Shown here: positions 55,954-64,000 of the stretch, in pieces
Layout of the letters: every line of letters begins with the position of its first letter
Position numbering within the stretch: the stretch's first letter is position 1
DNA from: CAZDWZ01 sp964509425
GTDB taxonomy: Bacteria; Bdellovibrionota_C; UBA2361; SZUA-149; CAZDWZ01
Length of the DNA stretch: 64,000 nucleotides
Direction of reading: 5' to 3'
Assembly (NCBI GenBank): GCA_964509425.1
Contig: CAZDWZ010000016.1
Location: 1 to 64,000, forward strand
Made by a program: the position numbers and the translations under genes
Notes under the pieces: generated by a model
Told to the model about the DNA's origin: nothing
Databases searched by the model: none
The model's input: the letters and a program-made list of their open reading frames with translations, nothing else

Positions 55954-57465
55954 ATGAGTGCAGAAGAGCCGGACTCCCAGGAAATTTCGGAGCTTACAAA
56001 AGGCTCGCGAATGGTTCCCCTTGCAAGTCCTCTAAATCTTTTCGCAATTGACCTCCGATCGCTTGCTGCATTTCGAATCTCGCTGGCATCAGTATTGCTG
56101 ATCGACCTCGGTTACCGCGCTCGCGATCTCCGATTTTTCTATTCCGATGATGGCGTTCTGCCTCGCCTCGAAGCGATTCGAGTCGGTCTCGGCTCGGCAG
56201 TTTCAATACACATGATGAGCGGAGCCTGGGAGATGCAAGCCTTCCTCTTCCTCCTCGCCGCGGCCGCCCACTTCTGTCTTCTCATCGGATATCGGACGCG
56301 AACCGCCACTGTATTGTCGTGGCTGTTTTTGTTGAGCCTCCAACGAAGGAACTTTCAGGTGCTTCAGGGTGGTGACGATCTCACCCGCCTTCTCGTCATT
56401 TGGGGGTGTTTTCTTCCGCTCGGTGCACGATGGTCCTTGGATTCTTCACGAAACCAGCCAGACGGGAAAATCACGGTGCGATCAATCGCATCGGCAGCGC
56501 TCCTTTCACAGACGGTCATGGTCTACGTTTTCTCCGCCATGCTGAAGTCCGGTGCGGCTTGGCGAACCGAGGGAACGGCGGTGGCGATGGCGCTGAAACT
56601 CGATCAGTTCACGAAACCTTTCGGGTATTTTCTTCTCGAATACCCCGGGCTTCTGCACTTCATGAGTCTTTCCGTGTGGCGGCTCGAAATGTACGGCCCG
56701 TTCCTTGCCTTCATTCCGGTTTTCAATCCCTTCTTTCGTTTCCTCACCGTACTCATTTTCGTCGGATTCCATTTCGGACTTTTTCTGAGCATGGAGCTCG
56801 GACCATTTCCGTTCGTGTGTATGACGGCGTGGTTGCCGTTTCTGCCTACGGAGTTTTGGGATCGCCTGCTCCCGCAAACGAAGACCCCTCCGCTTGAAAT
56901 TCCTCCTCCGAAGCGAAAACGAACGAAGTTGGAACTCGCAGCTTTCGCGGCGAAGCATCTCACCGTGCTGGCAGCCTTCCTGATCGTCTTGGCATGGAAC
57001 ATCAGAGGAATGAATTTTGCGAAATGGCAGAAGTATTTTCCCCAGGAATATAATTATATCGCCCAGGGACCGGGGCTTGAGCAGTATTGGTCGATGTTCT
57101 CTCCCTACCCGCTCACGATGGACGGTTGGTATGTCATCGTCGGAAAAACGGTGTCTGACAGAACGATAAACCTCACTCCGAACGCAAACCCCGACGATCC
57201 CATTCTCGACGAAAAACCCCAGCGGGTTTCCGAGATTTATCCGACCGAACGCTGGAGAAAATACATGATGAACCTTGCCGGAGCCGACAACCAAGCCTGG
57301 CGCCCGTTCTTCTTGATAGCGCTCGCCAAGCGATGGAACCTCGCTCACCCGAACGACATGATCAAATCCATCGACATGTATTACTGGATCGAGCACACCA
57401 AGCTCGACGGTCCGGAAGCGCAGCAGAAACAGCTTCTCTGGCACTACGAAAGCGGATTGAAGTAA
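55954..57465 (+). CDS. HTTM-domain membrane protein (vitamin K gamma-carboxylase-like)
   Basis: This 503-residue protein has eight to nine hydrophobic helices and the HTTM (horizontally transferred transmembrane) features: SLAAFRISLASVLLIDLGYRARDLRFFYSDDGVLPR at the start, FLFLLAAAAHFCLLIGYRTRTATVLSWLFLLSLQRRN, LLSQTVMVYVFSAMLKSGAAWRTEGTAV. The C-terminal domain after residue 310 is soluble (ARYWSMFSPYPLTMDGWYVIVG) and could be periplasmic. The family relates to vitamin-K-dependent gamma-carboxylase; bacterial members have unclear roles. ATG 55954 was chosen because the upstream frame to 55858 lacks a good ribosome site. It is followed by an orphan substrate-binding protein gene. Confidence 0.88.
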   Translation: MSAEEPDSQEISELTKGSRMVPLASPLNLFAIDLRSLAAFRISLASVLLIDLGYRARDLRFFYSDDGVLPRLEAIRVGLGSAVSIHMMSGAWEMQAFLFLLAAAAHFCLLIGYRTRTATVLSWLFLLSLQRRNFQVLQGGDDLTRLLVIWGCFLPLGARWSLDSSRNQPDGKITVRSIASAALLSQTVMVYVFSAMLKSGAAWRTEGTAVAMALKLDQFTKPFGYFLLEYPGLLHFMSLSVWRLEMYGPFLAFIPVFNPFFRFLTVLIFVGFHFGLFLSMELGPFPFVCMTAWLPFLPTEFWDRLLPQTKTPPLEIPPPKRKRTKLELAAFAAKHLTVLAAFLIVLAWNIRGMNFAKWQKYFPQEYNYIAQGPGLEQYWSMFSPYPLTMDGWYVIVGKTVSDRTINLTPNANPDDPILDEKPQRVSEIYPTERWRKYMMNLAGADNQAWRPFFLIALAKRWNLAHPNDMIKSIDMYYWIEHTKLDGPEAQQKQLLWHYESGLK

Positions 57466-57530
57466 GCTCGGCTGGGAGCCGGGTGACAATCATTTCGTAA
57501 TTTATCGCCGGTTCTGAAAGAGCCTTCGTC

Positions 57531-58637
57531 ATGTCAAAACTGCTTATCTCCTTGCACCTCTTTCTTGCCTTGCTGTCTTCAGCCGTCGAACCCGCGTTTG
57601 CCGAGGAGCCGACAAACTCAAGGAAGCTTGTCATCGGCGCCGCGCTCCCCCTCACCGGCGAACTCACGGAGTATGGAGTCGCCGCGCGTAACGGCATCGA
57701 ACTCGCTCAAACTAAATTTGCGAAGCAGTTTTCCGGAATCGACATTCTCTTCGAAGACAATAAATACGATGCGAAGGAAAGCATATCCATCTTCGAGAAA
57801 TTTCATGAGCAGAGCGTCGACTTGATCTACAGCTGGGGTGAAATCCCTCTCGTGGCGACGGCACCACTGGCGGAGCGAGCAAGGCTCCCGGTGATCGCCA
57901 TGTCGGTAGACGTCACGCCCGCCCTAAAGAAAAAATACATCATCAGAAACATCAATGAGCCGAAAGAGCTCGTCGCTCCGTTACTCAAGGTGCTTCGAGA
58001 GAAGGGATACAAACGTTACGGCTTCATCAACGTGGAGGACCCGTATACGAATTCGTGTTTGAGCGCTTTCCAAGATAGCCTCCGCGCTGGCGAGTCTCTA
58101 AAGGTCTTGAGCACCGTTCACCCGAGTGAGAAAGATCTGAAAATACACGCGGCGAGGCTTCGGCAGGCAAACATCGAGGTTTTGGGAGTCTATTTGTATC
58201 CCGGCCAAGTCTCAGCCTTATACCGTCAGCTGGCTGCGATCCACCTTGACGTTCCGACTTTCGGAACCGATATCTTCGAATCGAAGTCGGAGATTTCTGC
58301 CGCTGGCCCCGGAATGGTCGGCGCACTCTACCCGAACATCGACATGCCTGCCTGGTTTCCCTCGGAATACCTGAAAAAATTTGGAAACGAATCTCAAATT
58401 GCCTATGCTTACAATTCTTACGCGTGGGCGGTGATCACCGCGGAGATTTTTGCTAACCGCATCGAGCATCCGAATGCAGAGAAGATCATGAAGATGTATT
58501 CCGAAGCCAAAGGCAACGAAGGCGGACTGACCTTCGAATACCGCGCTGCGGAGAACGGCGATCATTACTTTCGATACCCGATAATCGTGAAAGAAATCGT
58601 CTCCGGCGGATTCCGAAAGTTCGACTCGGCCCAATAG
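57531..58637 (+). CDS. Leu/Ile/Val-type ABC substrate-binding protein
   Basis: This 368-residue periplasmic protein has a signal peptide (ISLHLFLALLSSAVEPAFA-EE) and the Peripla_BP_6 (branched-chain amino-acid type) fold: KLVIGAALPLTGELTEYGVAARNGIELAQ, then DIYSWGEIPLVATAPLAERARLPVIAMS, then YGFINVEDPYTNSCLSAF and YAYNSYAWAVITAEIF. It is complete. No permease or ATPase gene of such a transporter is adjacent in this window. It may serve a transporter elsewhere or be a sensor. It lies 65 bp after the HTTM gene, same strand. Confidence 0.86.
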   Translation: MSKLLISLHLFLALLSSAVEPAFAEEPTNSRKLVIGAALPLTGELTEYGVAARNGIELAQTKFAKQFSGIDILFEDNKYDAKESISIFEKFHEQSVDLIYSWGEIPLVATAPLAERARLPVIAMSVDVTPALKKKYIIRNINEPKELVAPLLKVLREKGYKRYGFINVEDPYTNSCLSAFQDSLRAGESLKVLSTVHPSEKDLKIHAARLRQANIEVLGVYLYPGQVSALYRQLAAIHLDVPTFGTDIFESKSEISAAGPGMVGALYPNIDMPAWFPSEYLKKFGNESQIAYAYNSYAWAVITAEIFANRIEHPNAEKIMKMYSEAKGNEGGLTFEYRAAENGDHYFRYPIIVKEIVSGGFRKFDSAQ

Positions 58638-58674
58638 ATTTCGATGAAATCCACTCTTCAGCTTCTATCTCCGT

Positions 58675-58739
58675 CCAACCTCTGTGCCCCTGTCCTCTGT
58701 GGTTAAATAGGATTGCGAGTCACCACGTCGTTACAACTT
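58675..58739. repeat. Dispersed intergenic repeat copy
   Basis: This 65-bp segment (CCTCTGTGCCCCTGTCCTCTGTGGTT and onward to ACGTCGTTAC) matches 63934-64000 with similar length and order. The 39-bp end, 58701-58739 against 63962-64000, agrees in 30 positions. The following stretch to 58800 contains inverse-type units (CAGAGGCACGGAGGCACAGAG). No gene lies in 58638-58802. Confidence 0.6.
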
Positions 58740-58802
58740 GGATAGCGACGACTGTTGATCTACAGAGGCACGGAGGCACAGAGATGTACACGGAGGAGAG
58801 AG

Positions 58803-59474
58803 TTAGGAATTCCTCTCGAGATCGAAAAAGTTTTGAAGCTCGAAATGCTCCGCCAGATATTCGCTCGCGGCGGTCGCGTTTTTCTTCCACTCGGCATGCG
58901 CGTCCGGGCCCACGATGTTTGTGACCGGACACACGGCATTCCACGGCACGCCAAAACGAGCCGCAGCTGATGCGACTCCGAACAGTTCAAGGTTCTCGAA
59001 GCGCGCTTGGGTACGATCGGCAAGCTCCCGCGCAAGCGTCGCATCGGATGTGATCGAAGGGGATGAATAGATCGACGCGAAGCGAACGGACGCCTCGCCT
59101 ACCATCTCCAAGATTTTCCTTCCCTTTCGCTCGTCGGACAAAATCGGCTCTATCGCACCCGCCGGAAGATAGGCTCGCCCCGAACACACGCCGGCGTCTG
59201 AGAACATTGTGGAAGTTGCCGAGACCAAGGTGAAACGCGGGACTTCATCGACGGACCCGGCGGTCCCGATAAAAAGAACCGAGGGGATTTCTCCGGCAGC
59301 GATTGAAGAGGAAAGAATCTCGGCGGTCGCGGCAGCGGCCGCCACGGAGCCGATACCGACAGAACAAAATCGGATGAACGAATTCGCGGTGCTCGAGAAC
59401 TTCAACCGAAGCGGTTCGATCTCCGGCGGAAACGCGCCGAGAACGAACAATGCTTTCCGATCAGGGGCGCTCAT
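58803..59474 (-). CDS. Futalosine-hydrolase/MTA-nucleosidase-like phosphorylase-fold protein
   Basis: This 223-residue protein is of the nucleoside phosphorylase (PNP_UDP_1) fold. It has LFIGTAGSVDEVPRFTLVSATSTMFSDAGV, where the product-binding region of MTA/SAH nucleosidases lies, and then FENLELFGVASAAARFGVPWNAVCPVTNIVGPDAHAEWKK, with the catalytic Asp-type acid replaced by the VGPDA turn. VTNIVGPDAHAEWKKN resembles the end of futalosine hydrolase (MqnB; usually SNxVGpRDxxxW). Substrate is therefore uncertain: futalosine, methylthioadenosine or SAH. The ATG overlaps the trmFO stop (ATGA). It probably shares transcription with trmFO. Confidence 0.8.
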   Translation of the reverse strand: MSAPDRKALFVLGAFPPEIEPLRLKFSSTANSFIRFCSVGIGSVAAAAATAEILSSSIAAGEIPSVLFIGTAGSVDEVPRFTLVSATSTMFSDAGVCSGRAYLPAGAIEPILSDERKGRKILEMVGEASVRFASIYSSPSITSDATLARELADRTQARFENLELFGVASAAARFGVPWNAVCPVTNIVGPDAHAEWKKNATAASEYLAEHFELQNFFDLERNS

Positions 59475-60805
59475 AAAAACTCTCGAATCACCGTGAGCGC
59501 TTGTTGCGCAACTTCATGGCGTTTGTCCTTTCTCGAAACTCCCTTCACCTTCGGGGTCTCAAGATATCCGGGCATGAGACCGTAGTTCACGTTCATCGGC
59601 TGAAAGTGCTTCCGCTCGGGGTCGCTGATGTACGACATCAAAGACCCGATGGCCGTCGTTAAAGGGAACACCAACGGGTCTTCGCCATTTAATAAACGCG
59701 CCGCATTTAGGCCCGCGACAAGTCCGCCGGCGGTGGATTCCACGTACCCTTCGACTCCCGTGATTTGGCCGGCGAAAAAAAGACCGGGCCGCCCGCGAAA
59801 TTGCAGCGTCGGGTTTAGACACTCCGGAGAATTGATGAAGGTATTTCGATGCACCGTGCCGAGTCTTACAAACTCCGCATTCCCCATGCCTGGGAGCTCA
59901 CGAAAGATTCTCGTTTGCTCTCCTTGCCGAAGCCTCGTTTGGAAACCCACCATACTCCAAAGCTTTCCTTCTTTGTCGTCTTGCCGAAGCTGAATCACGG
60001 CGTGCGGACGCTTCCCCGTCTTTGGATCAGTGAGCCCCACCGGTTTCATCGGACCGAACAGAAGTGTTTCAGGACCGCGCTCGATCATGTCTTCGATTGG
60101 CATGCATCCCTCGAACGGCCGAATTCCCTCGAGTGATTCCGATTCGACGTCGTTGTGACCACCGAACTTCTCACCTGCGGCAACGTCTGCGATGAACTTC
60201 GAGTATTGCTCCCTCGACAGAGGAATATTGAGATAATCGTCGCCCTCGCCTTTGTCATACCGAGACTGTTTAAACATCTCGTCTAAATTGAGTGAATCAC
60301 CGAGGACGATGGGACTGATGGCGTCGTAAAACGAAAGCTGCCCGGATCCGATAAGCGTGGCGATCGCGGCGCTCAGAGATTTTCCGGTGAGCGGACCGGT
60401 GGCGATGATAAGCGGGTGCCCCGCATCGCATTCGGGGATCTCCATCAACTCTCCTTCTACGAGAGTGATAAACGGATGATCACGGAGTTTGGCGTCGATA
60501 TATTCACTGAAGATCACACGGTCGACCGCAAGCGCTCCGCCTGCCGGGACTCGAGCGTAATCCGCCGCAGTCATAATGAGCGAATCGAGCAACCGAAGTT
60601 CCTCCTTCAGAAGTCCAACGGCGTTACTCAGATCGCTTCCACGAAATGAATTCGAACAAACAAGCTCAGCTAATTTTCCTGTTTTATGAGCCTTCGTCGT
60701 CGTGCTCGGCCGCATCTCGAAAAGTTCAACTTTAATTCCACGCTTCGCGAGCTGCCACGCTGCTTCGCTTCCCGCGAGTCCACCACCGATAATTCGGACC
60801 GACAT
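59471..60805 (-). CDS. trmFO: TrmFO, folate-dependent tRNA U54 methyltransferase
   Basis: This 444-residue flavoprotein methylates uridine 54 in tRNA using methylene-tetrahydrofolate and FAD. It has the FAD motif IIGGGLAGSEAAWQLAKRG at 5-23, then LVCSNSFRGSDLSNAVGLLKEELRLLDSLI, RVPAGGALAVDR, the IATGPLTGKSLS and the EGIRPFEGCMPIEDMIERG region, RPHAVIQLRQDD and QFRGRPGLFFAGQITGVEGYVESTAGGLVAG, all typical for TrmFO. It is complete and its stop overlaps the next gene. Many Gram-negative enzymes are TrmA instead, so TrmFO is a lineage clue. Confidence 0.95.
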   Translation of the reverse strand: MSVRIIGGGLAGSEAAWQLAKRGIKVELFEMRPSTTTKAHKTGKLAELVCSNSFRGSDLSNAVGLLKEELRLLDSLIMTAADYARVPAGGALAVDRVIFSEYIDAKLRDHPFITLVEGELMEIPECDAGHPLIIATGPLTGKSLSAAIATLIGSGQLSFYDAISPIVLGDSLNLDEMFKQSRYDKGEGDDYLNIPLSREQYSKFIADVAAGEKFGGHNDVESESLEGIRPFEGCMPIEDMIERGPETLLFGPMKPVGLTDPKTGKRPHAVIQLRQDDKEGKLWSMVGFQTRLRQGEQTRIFRELPGMGNAEFVRLGTVHRNTFINSPECLNPTLQFRGRPGLFFAGQITGVEGYVESTAGGLVAGLNAARLLNGEDPLVFPLTTAIGSLMSYISDPERKHFQPMNVNYGLMPGYLETPKVKGVSRKDKRHEVAQQALTVIREFL

Positions 60806-61005
60806 CTTGTTCTTGCTCCACTCGCGAATAAATTACGATAACTCTCAACTTCGTGAGAAAGGACATAGATTCAATCGTAAAGAACTTCAAGTAAACCCGC
60901 GCCATCCTCAGCCGGAGGAGAAGTTTTATTGAGCTTTTGCAACCAGTCGAGTAGTTTCGCCCAGTCATAAAGACCTGGAGTCAGGCAATTCAATTTTGGA
61001 GGCTT

Positions 61006-61683
61006 ATGTTTCGAGTAGAAAGAACGTTGATCGTCGCCCTGTTATTCGGGATCGGTTGTTCGAAGACGACGACACCCGTCGCCGTCGATACGAATGCAGC
61101 GAAGGAACAGCGCCCCGCAATGTCACAGACCGCCACTCCTACGGAGACGGTAACAAAATCTCCTGAAGAAATGATGGAGATGATGAAGAAGTTGTCGATG
61201 CCGGGAATGGAGCAGGCCGCACTTAAGCCCTACGCTGGCACTTGGACGGTGACGGCGAAAATGTGGATGACGCCGGAGAGCGAGCCGAAGCTTTCCAAAG
61301 GCACGAGCGTAAGCAAGATGATCCTTGGCAATCGCTACCTCGAGCAAAAGTACACCTGCAAAGAGAAGGGTGAGATGTTCGAAGGACAAGGCGTACTCGG
61401 ATTCGACAACACCACTAAGATGTACGTCTCCACCTGGATCGACAACATGAGCACCGGCGTCTACTCGGAGCAAGGGATGACCGATCCAGCGACGAAGATG
61501 ATCATGACCAAGGGAAAGATGATGGATCCTGCCACCGGGAAAGAGCTGGCGATCCGCTCGACCATGACTCCAGTCGATAAGGGTTCGTATACCTACACCA
61601 TGTACAGCACTGATCCGGCCGGAAAAGAGTTCAAAATGATGGAACTCGTCTACACCAAGCCGGGCATGAAGATCACGAAGTAG
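61006..61683 (+). CDS. DUF1579-domain lipoprotein
   Basis: This 225-residue lipoprotein has a leader with lipobox FGIGC (Cys18) and the ribosome site TTGGAGG eight bases upstream. After a disordered Thr/Ala/Glu linker (20-60) comes a DUF1579-like domain: LKPYAGTWTVTAKMW, SKGTSVSKMILGNRYLEQKYTC, GEMFEGQGVLGFDNTTKMYVSTWIDNMSTGVYSEQG. DUF1579 proteins are about 150-200 residues of unknown role, found in many envelope contexts. A strong terminator follows the stop. No operon partner. Confidence 0.85.
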   Translation: MFRVERTLIVALLFGIGCSKTTTPVAVDTNAAKEQRPAMSQTATPTETVTKSPEEMMEMMKKLSMPGMEQAALKPYAGTWTVTAKMWMTPESEPKLSKGTSVSKMILGNRYLEQKYTCKEKGEMFEGQGVLGFDNTTKMYVSTWIDNMSTGVYSEQGMTDPATKMIMTKGKMMDPATGKELAIRSTMTPVDKGSYTYTMYSTDPAGKEFKMMELVYTKPGMKITK

Positions 61684-61698
61684 AGTTCCTGGCCCGAA

Positions 61699-61739
61699 AC
61701 GCCCTGATTGTCGGAAGACAGTCAGGGCGTTCTTTTTTT
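61699..61739 (+). terminator. Rho-independent terminator after the DUF1579 gene
   Basis: AACGCCCTGA (61699-61708) pairs with TCAGGGCGTT (61722-61731) around 13 bp, directly followed by CTTTTTTT (61732-61739). It is a textbook intrinsic terminator on the plus strand. The next gene starts 16 bp later. Confidence 0.9.
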
Positions 61740-61754
61740 AATGGGGCTCCAGTT

Positions 61755-62750
61755 TTGGTCAGAGCGTTCCTCTTCAATATTCTCGCAGCGGTGCTTCCGC
61801 TCTTCTTCTTTTTCGCAGTTCTTGAAACGGCCCTTCGTGCTCGTCAGATGCGTCAAGGAATTCCTTTCTTCCGATCGCCTGCGGAATTCGAAGATTCAGA
61901 GATTGGATGGAACGGTAAGTATTTTCCCGGAAATCTCAAATCCTCAAAGCCGAGAATTCTCTTCCTCGGAGATTCGTTTACCGAGGCAATGCAAATTGAT
62001 TCCAAAGCGGCGTACTTTTCGGTTGCTGCAAACGAGCTGGGAGCCGAGCCTTTTGCCTACGGCGGACAAGGATATGGGAATCTTCAAGAACTTCTCATTC
62101 TCAGACGGCTTCTGCCGGAGGTTAAACCCCGGCTCATCGTGCTTCAGCTCTGTGTCAACGATTTTCTGAATAACTCATGGGAACTCGAGCGCCGCTCGTA
62201 TTTACAAAATGCACTCCTTCCGCGACCGTATCTCGAAGACGGACAGGTGCTTTTGAAGTTCCCGCGTAACTATCCCGACACGCGGCTCTTCTTGGAGACG
62301 AACTCGCGGCTTGCTCATTATCTTTTTGGAAAGTCCGAGCTCTTCCTGCATGGACTTGCGCAGAAGAAGCGAATCTCGACCATTGAAAACGAGATTGTCG
62401 GCAAAAAAGGAAACGTGCCGCTGTTCCAGGAAGCCGTAAACGTGACTGAAACTATTTTTGGCGAAATACTAAAAACCTCCGGAGAGATTCCGATTATCGC
62501 TTTTCTCGTCGACGAAATTCCACCTTATCACCGGGAGTTCCACCGGATCGCCGATAGACAGAAACTTACTCTCCTCCCCAGTATCGCTTCGGCAATAATG
62601 GATCAGGAGAAGAAACGCCGCGTGATGAGACTCTCCGATAACGTACATTGGAACGGAGAGGGTCATGCGGTCGCTGGAAAAACTCTGGCTTCGGAAATCA
62701 AAGTGCGCTTCCCCGAGATATTCGCCGAGACGAGCAATACTCTCCGTTAG
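61755..62750 (+). CDS. SGNH/GDSL-type hydrolase with membrane anchor
   Basis: This 331-residue protein begins at a TTG with no strong ribosome site (GGGG about 10 bases upstream). One hydrophobic helix (residues 4-24, LFNILAAVLPLFFFFAVLETAL) anchors or exports it. The SGNH domain has block I ILFLGDSFTEAMQ (Ser nucleophile in GDSF), block II YGGQGYGN with the Gly, block III LQLCVNDFLNN with Asn, and block V LSDNVHWNGEGHAVAG with Asp and His. So it is a likely esterase or acyl/sugar O-acyl hydrolase acting at the envelope. Substrate unknown. Convergent with the next gene. Confidence 0.85.
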   Translation: MVRAFLFNILAAVLPLFFFFAVLETALRARQMRQGIPFFRSPAEFEDSEIGWNGKYFPGNLKSSKPRILFLGDSFTEAMQIDSKAAYFSVAANELGAEPFAYGGQGYGNLQELLILRRLLPEVKPRLIVLQLCVNDFLNNSWELERRSYLQNALLPRPYLEDGQVLLKFPRNYPDTRLFLETNSRLAHYLFGKSELFLHGLAQKKRISTIENEIVGKKGNVPLFQEAVNVTETIFGEILKTSGEIPIIAFLVDEIPPYHREFHRIADRQKLTLLPSIASAIMDQEKKRRVMRLSDNVHWNGEGHAVAGKTLASEIKVRFPEIFAETSNTLR

Positions 62751-62803
62751 GAAAACTCGCACCCTGACAATGAAATCGCCGGCATCACTGCGAGCAATCA
62801 GGT

Positions 62804-63703
62804 TTAGCCTGGATGCACCGGAGGAGACTGGGTGCTTCCTTGGCGCTTTGATGGAACAAATGGAAAAGACATCTGCCGGAGAAATGATTCCGGAACTTTT
62901 TGTCCGCGGAGTCCGTATTTCTTCGGAAGACGCTTTGGAAAGTGGCATGTTCCAAACAGCAGATCCCAAACCGGAAAAATACCCGCAAAGTTTTTGTCGA
63001 TCCCTTCTTTATCAGACGTGTGATGCCAGCGATGATACGCCGGGCTCACCAACACCCAGCGAAGAGCCGGGCCGTAATCCCAACGAATATTCGAATGCAA
63101 GAACATCACGTAGAATGCGATGAGAGGAACTACGGCAAAAATCGCGGCGGCCGAGAAGCCAAACGCGGCAATTGGGAGGACCTGAGCGCTCCTCGTAATT
63201 AAATCGTTCAACGGGTGAACGCGCGAGGAAGAAAGCCAGCTCATTTCCTGCGGAGAATGATGGATCGCATGAATTTTCCAGAAGCGTCCGCGATGCAATG
63301 TCCGGTGCGTCCAGTAGTCGATAAAGTCGGCTACGAGGAGAATTTCGATACATTGAAGCCACATCGGCTGCCGTGAAAGCGGACCAAATCCTCCGAGCAT
63401 CTCCGCGGTGGTCAACGTATCGAATCCAAAGACGAAGAGGAGCAAAGCGAGTGCAACACCGAGAATGATTCCGGTAAAAATCCTCGTCGCGAGCGGCGTG
63501 ACAAACCAGTAGCAGAGATCGACGATGAGACCCTTTCGGCGAAAGATCTTTTGCGGATAGGCGGGGAAGAAAAACTCAAGCGGGCTCAGAACGGCGCCGG
63601 CGACGACGGCGAGTAACAGCACCTGCAAAACAGAATCGCGCCCGGGAAGTAAGACGCTGAGCAGATCAGTGTAAATCTCCTGAATTGAGGATGTTCCTTC
63701 CAT
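62804..63703 (-). CDS. Sterol desaturase/fatty acid hydroxylase-family membrane di-iron enzyme
   Basis: This 299-residue membrane protein has five to six helices. The histidine boxes of the family are present: HRTLH (H-x3-H), HAIHHS (H-x2-HH), and HRWHH (H-x2-HH) after HSNIRWDYGPALRWVLVSPAYHRWHHTS; they bind a di-iron centre. Such enzymes hydroxylate or desaturate lipids. It is in one piece and alone, convergent with the SGNH gene. The C-terminal tail (last 20 residues) is polar. The substrate cannot be deduced. Confidence 0.9.
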   Translation of the reverse strand: MEGTSSIQEIYTDLLSVLLPGRDSVLQVLLLAVVAGAVLSPLEFFFPAYPQKIFRRKGLIVDLCYWFVTPLATRIFTGIILGVALALLLFVFGFDTLTTAEMLGGFGPLSRQPMWLQCIEILLVADFIDYWTHRTLHRGRFWKIHAIHHSPQEMSWLSSSRVHPLNDLITRSAQVLPIAAFGFSAAAIFAVVPLIAFYVMFLHSNIRWDYGPALRWVLVSPAYHRWHHTSDKEGIDKNFAGIFPVWDLLFGTCHFPKRLPKKYGLRGQKVPESFLRQMSFPFVPSKRQGSTQSPPVHPG

Positions 63704-63837
63704 GAAGCGCTCTCCAAACGAACCGCCATGTTCGTTCAGGAACGCTCATCGTTGCCATGACAACTCTCATGCTTCGCAGAATCGCCGAAGAAGCGGGAGG
63801 CCCTCTTCCCTTCTTATTCTCTTCCTCTGGGTCCCTT

Positions 63838-64000
63838 GCGTCCTCTGCGGTTGCCTCCAAAACTAACCAATCAAAAAAAATGCGACCGCGGAGGACGCAG
63901 AGGAGGAAAATTATTCGCTTAACTGCCTCTTTGTGCAATCTCTGCGGCCCTGTGCCTCTCTGGTTCAATAGAGTGGTGAATCACGACGTCGTTACGACCT
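63838..64000. repeat. Dispersed intergenic repeat copies at the window end
   Basis: GCGTCCTCTGCGGTTG at 63838-63853 repeats 21340-21355 exactly. From 63934 a 67-bp unit, ending GTCGTTACGACCT at the last base, repeats 58675-58739. An inverse unit (CGCGGAGGACGCAGAGG) lies at 63884-63900. The repeat may continue beyond the window. No gene is seen between 63704 and 64000. Confidence 0.6.

Noticed and set aside
1..64000. tRNA, rRNA, transposase, integrase or relaxase genes
   Set aside because: No cloverleaf, rRNA stretch, DDE or tyrosine/serine recombinase motif, or relaxase three-His motif was recognised by reading; a search with tRNAscan and profile HMMs would decide.

Overview
The window reads as the chromosome of a Gram-negative bacterium. 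It encodes an Mla-type lipid ABC transporter with its lipoprotein, HflK/HflC, many lipobox lipoproteins, and outer-membrane-dependent secretion genes. Housekeeping genes are typical bacterial ones (nth, polX, csaA, ubiE, aroE, trmFO). The mix of TrmFO, PolX, an HTTM protein and an F-type-like transfer apparatus would fit Bdellovibrionota/Oligoflexia or a neighbouring deep proteobacterial lineage, but that placement is an inference. No rRNA, tRNA, CRISPR array, transposase or integrase was recognised.

Layout. 0-6 kb: end of a YihY/BrkB gene, two stress/envelope proteins, then an mlaE-mlaF-mlaD-lipoprotein operon whose mlaD start is preceded by a 20-bp tandem repeat that forms overlapping mini-ORFs. 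5.3 kb: a 120-bp imperfect palindrome. 6-12 kb: a 929-residue exported protein and a minus-strand unit (SnoaL-like, polX, nth, VOC). 12.4-15.6 kb: an MNIO (DUF692) enzyme with a probable DUF2063-type partner, csaA and an EamA permease. 15.7-20.3 kb: an array of minus-strand, mostly unrecognised small genes separated by attC-like hairpin sites, with no integrase in the window. This looks like an integron cassette array or a CALIN. It carries an exact 90-bp duplication of the 5' part of one of its own genes. 20.6-31.3 kb: a DUF2585 protein, hflK-hflC, a six-gene minus-strand operon (two methyltransferases, hydrolase, GNAT, Sel1 protein, aldolase), and a three-gene envelope unit (coiled-coil SH3 protein, M23 peptidase, large membrane protein).

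31.6-47.2 kb is a type IV secretion/conjugation locus made of two divergent operons. The minus-strand operon runs from an unknown exported protein at 41.16 kb through TraL-like, TraE, TraK, TraB, two lipoproteins (one DotD-like) and TraC/VirB4 to two paralogous lipoproteins and a membrane-anchored protein. The plus-strand operon encodes a 734-residue membrane protein, a DotL/TrbC-like coupling ATPase with a long disordered tail, and a small unknown protein. The gene order of the core is F-type, but the coupling module and the DotD-like lipoprotein look I-type. No relaxase is present in the window.

47.5-64 kb returns to ordinary chromosome: TadE-like protein, PA0069-type radical SAM protein, membrane protein, ubiE, aroE, TPR-like protein, nuclease, ECF sigma factor, HTTM protein, an orphan substrate-binding protein, trmFO with a nucleosidase, a DUF1579 lipoprotein, an SGNH protein and a sterol-desaturase-family protein. 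Two kinds of dispersed intergenic repeat occur at 20.3/47.3 kb and at 21.2/58.7/63.9 kb. Starts were re-chosen from Shine-Dalgarno sequences, signal peptides and 4-bp overlaps. Functions are given only where motifs support them.
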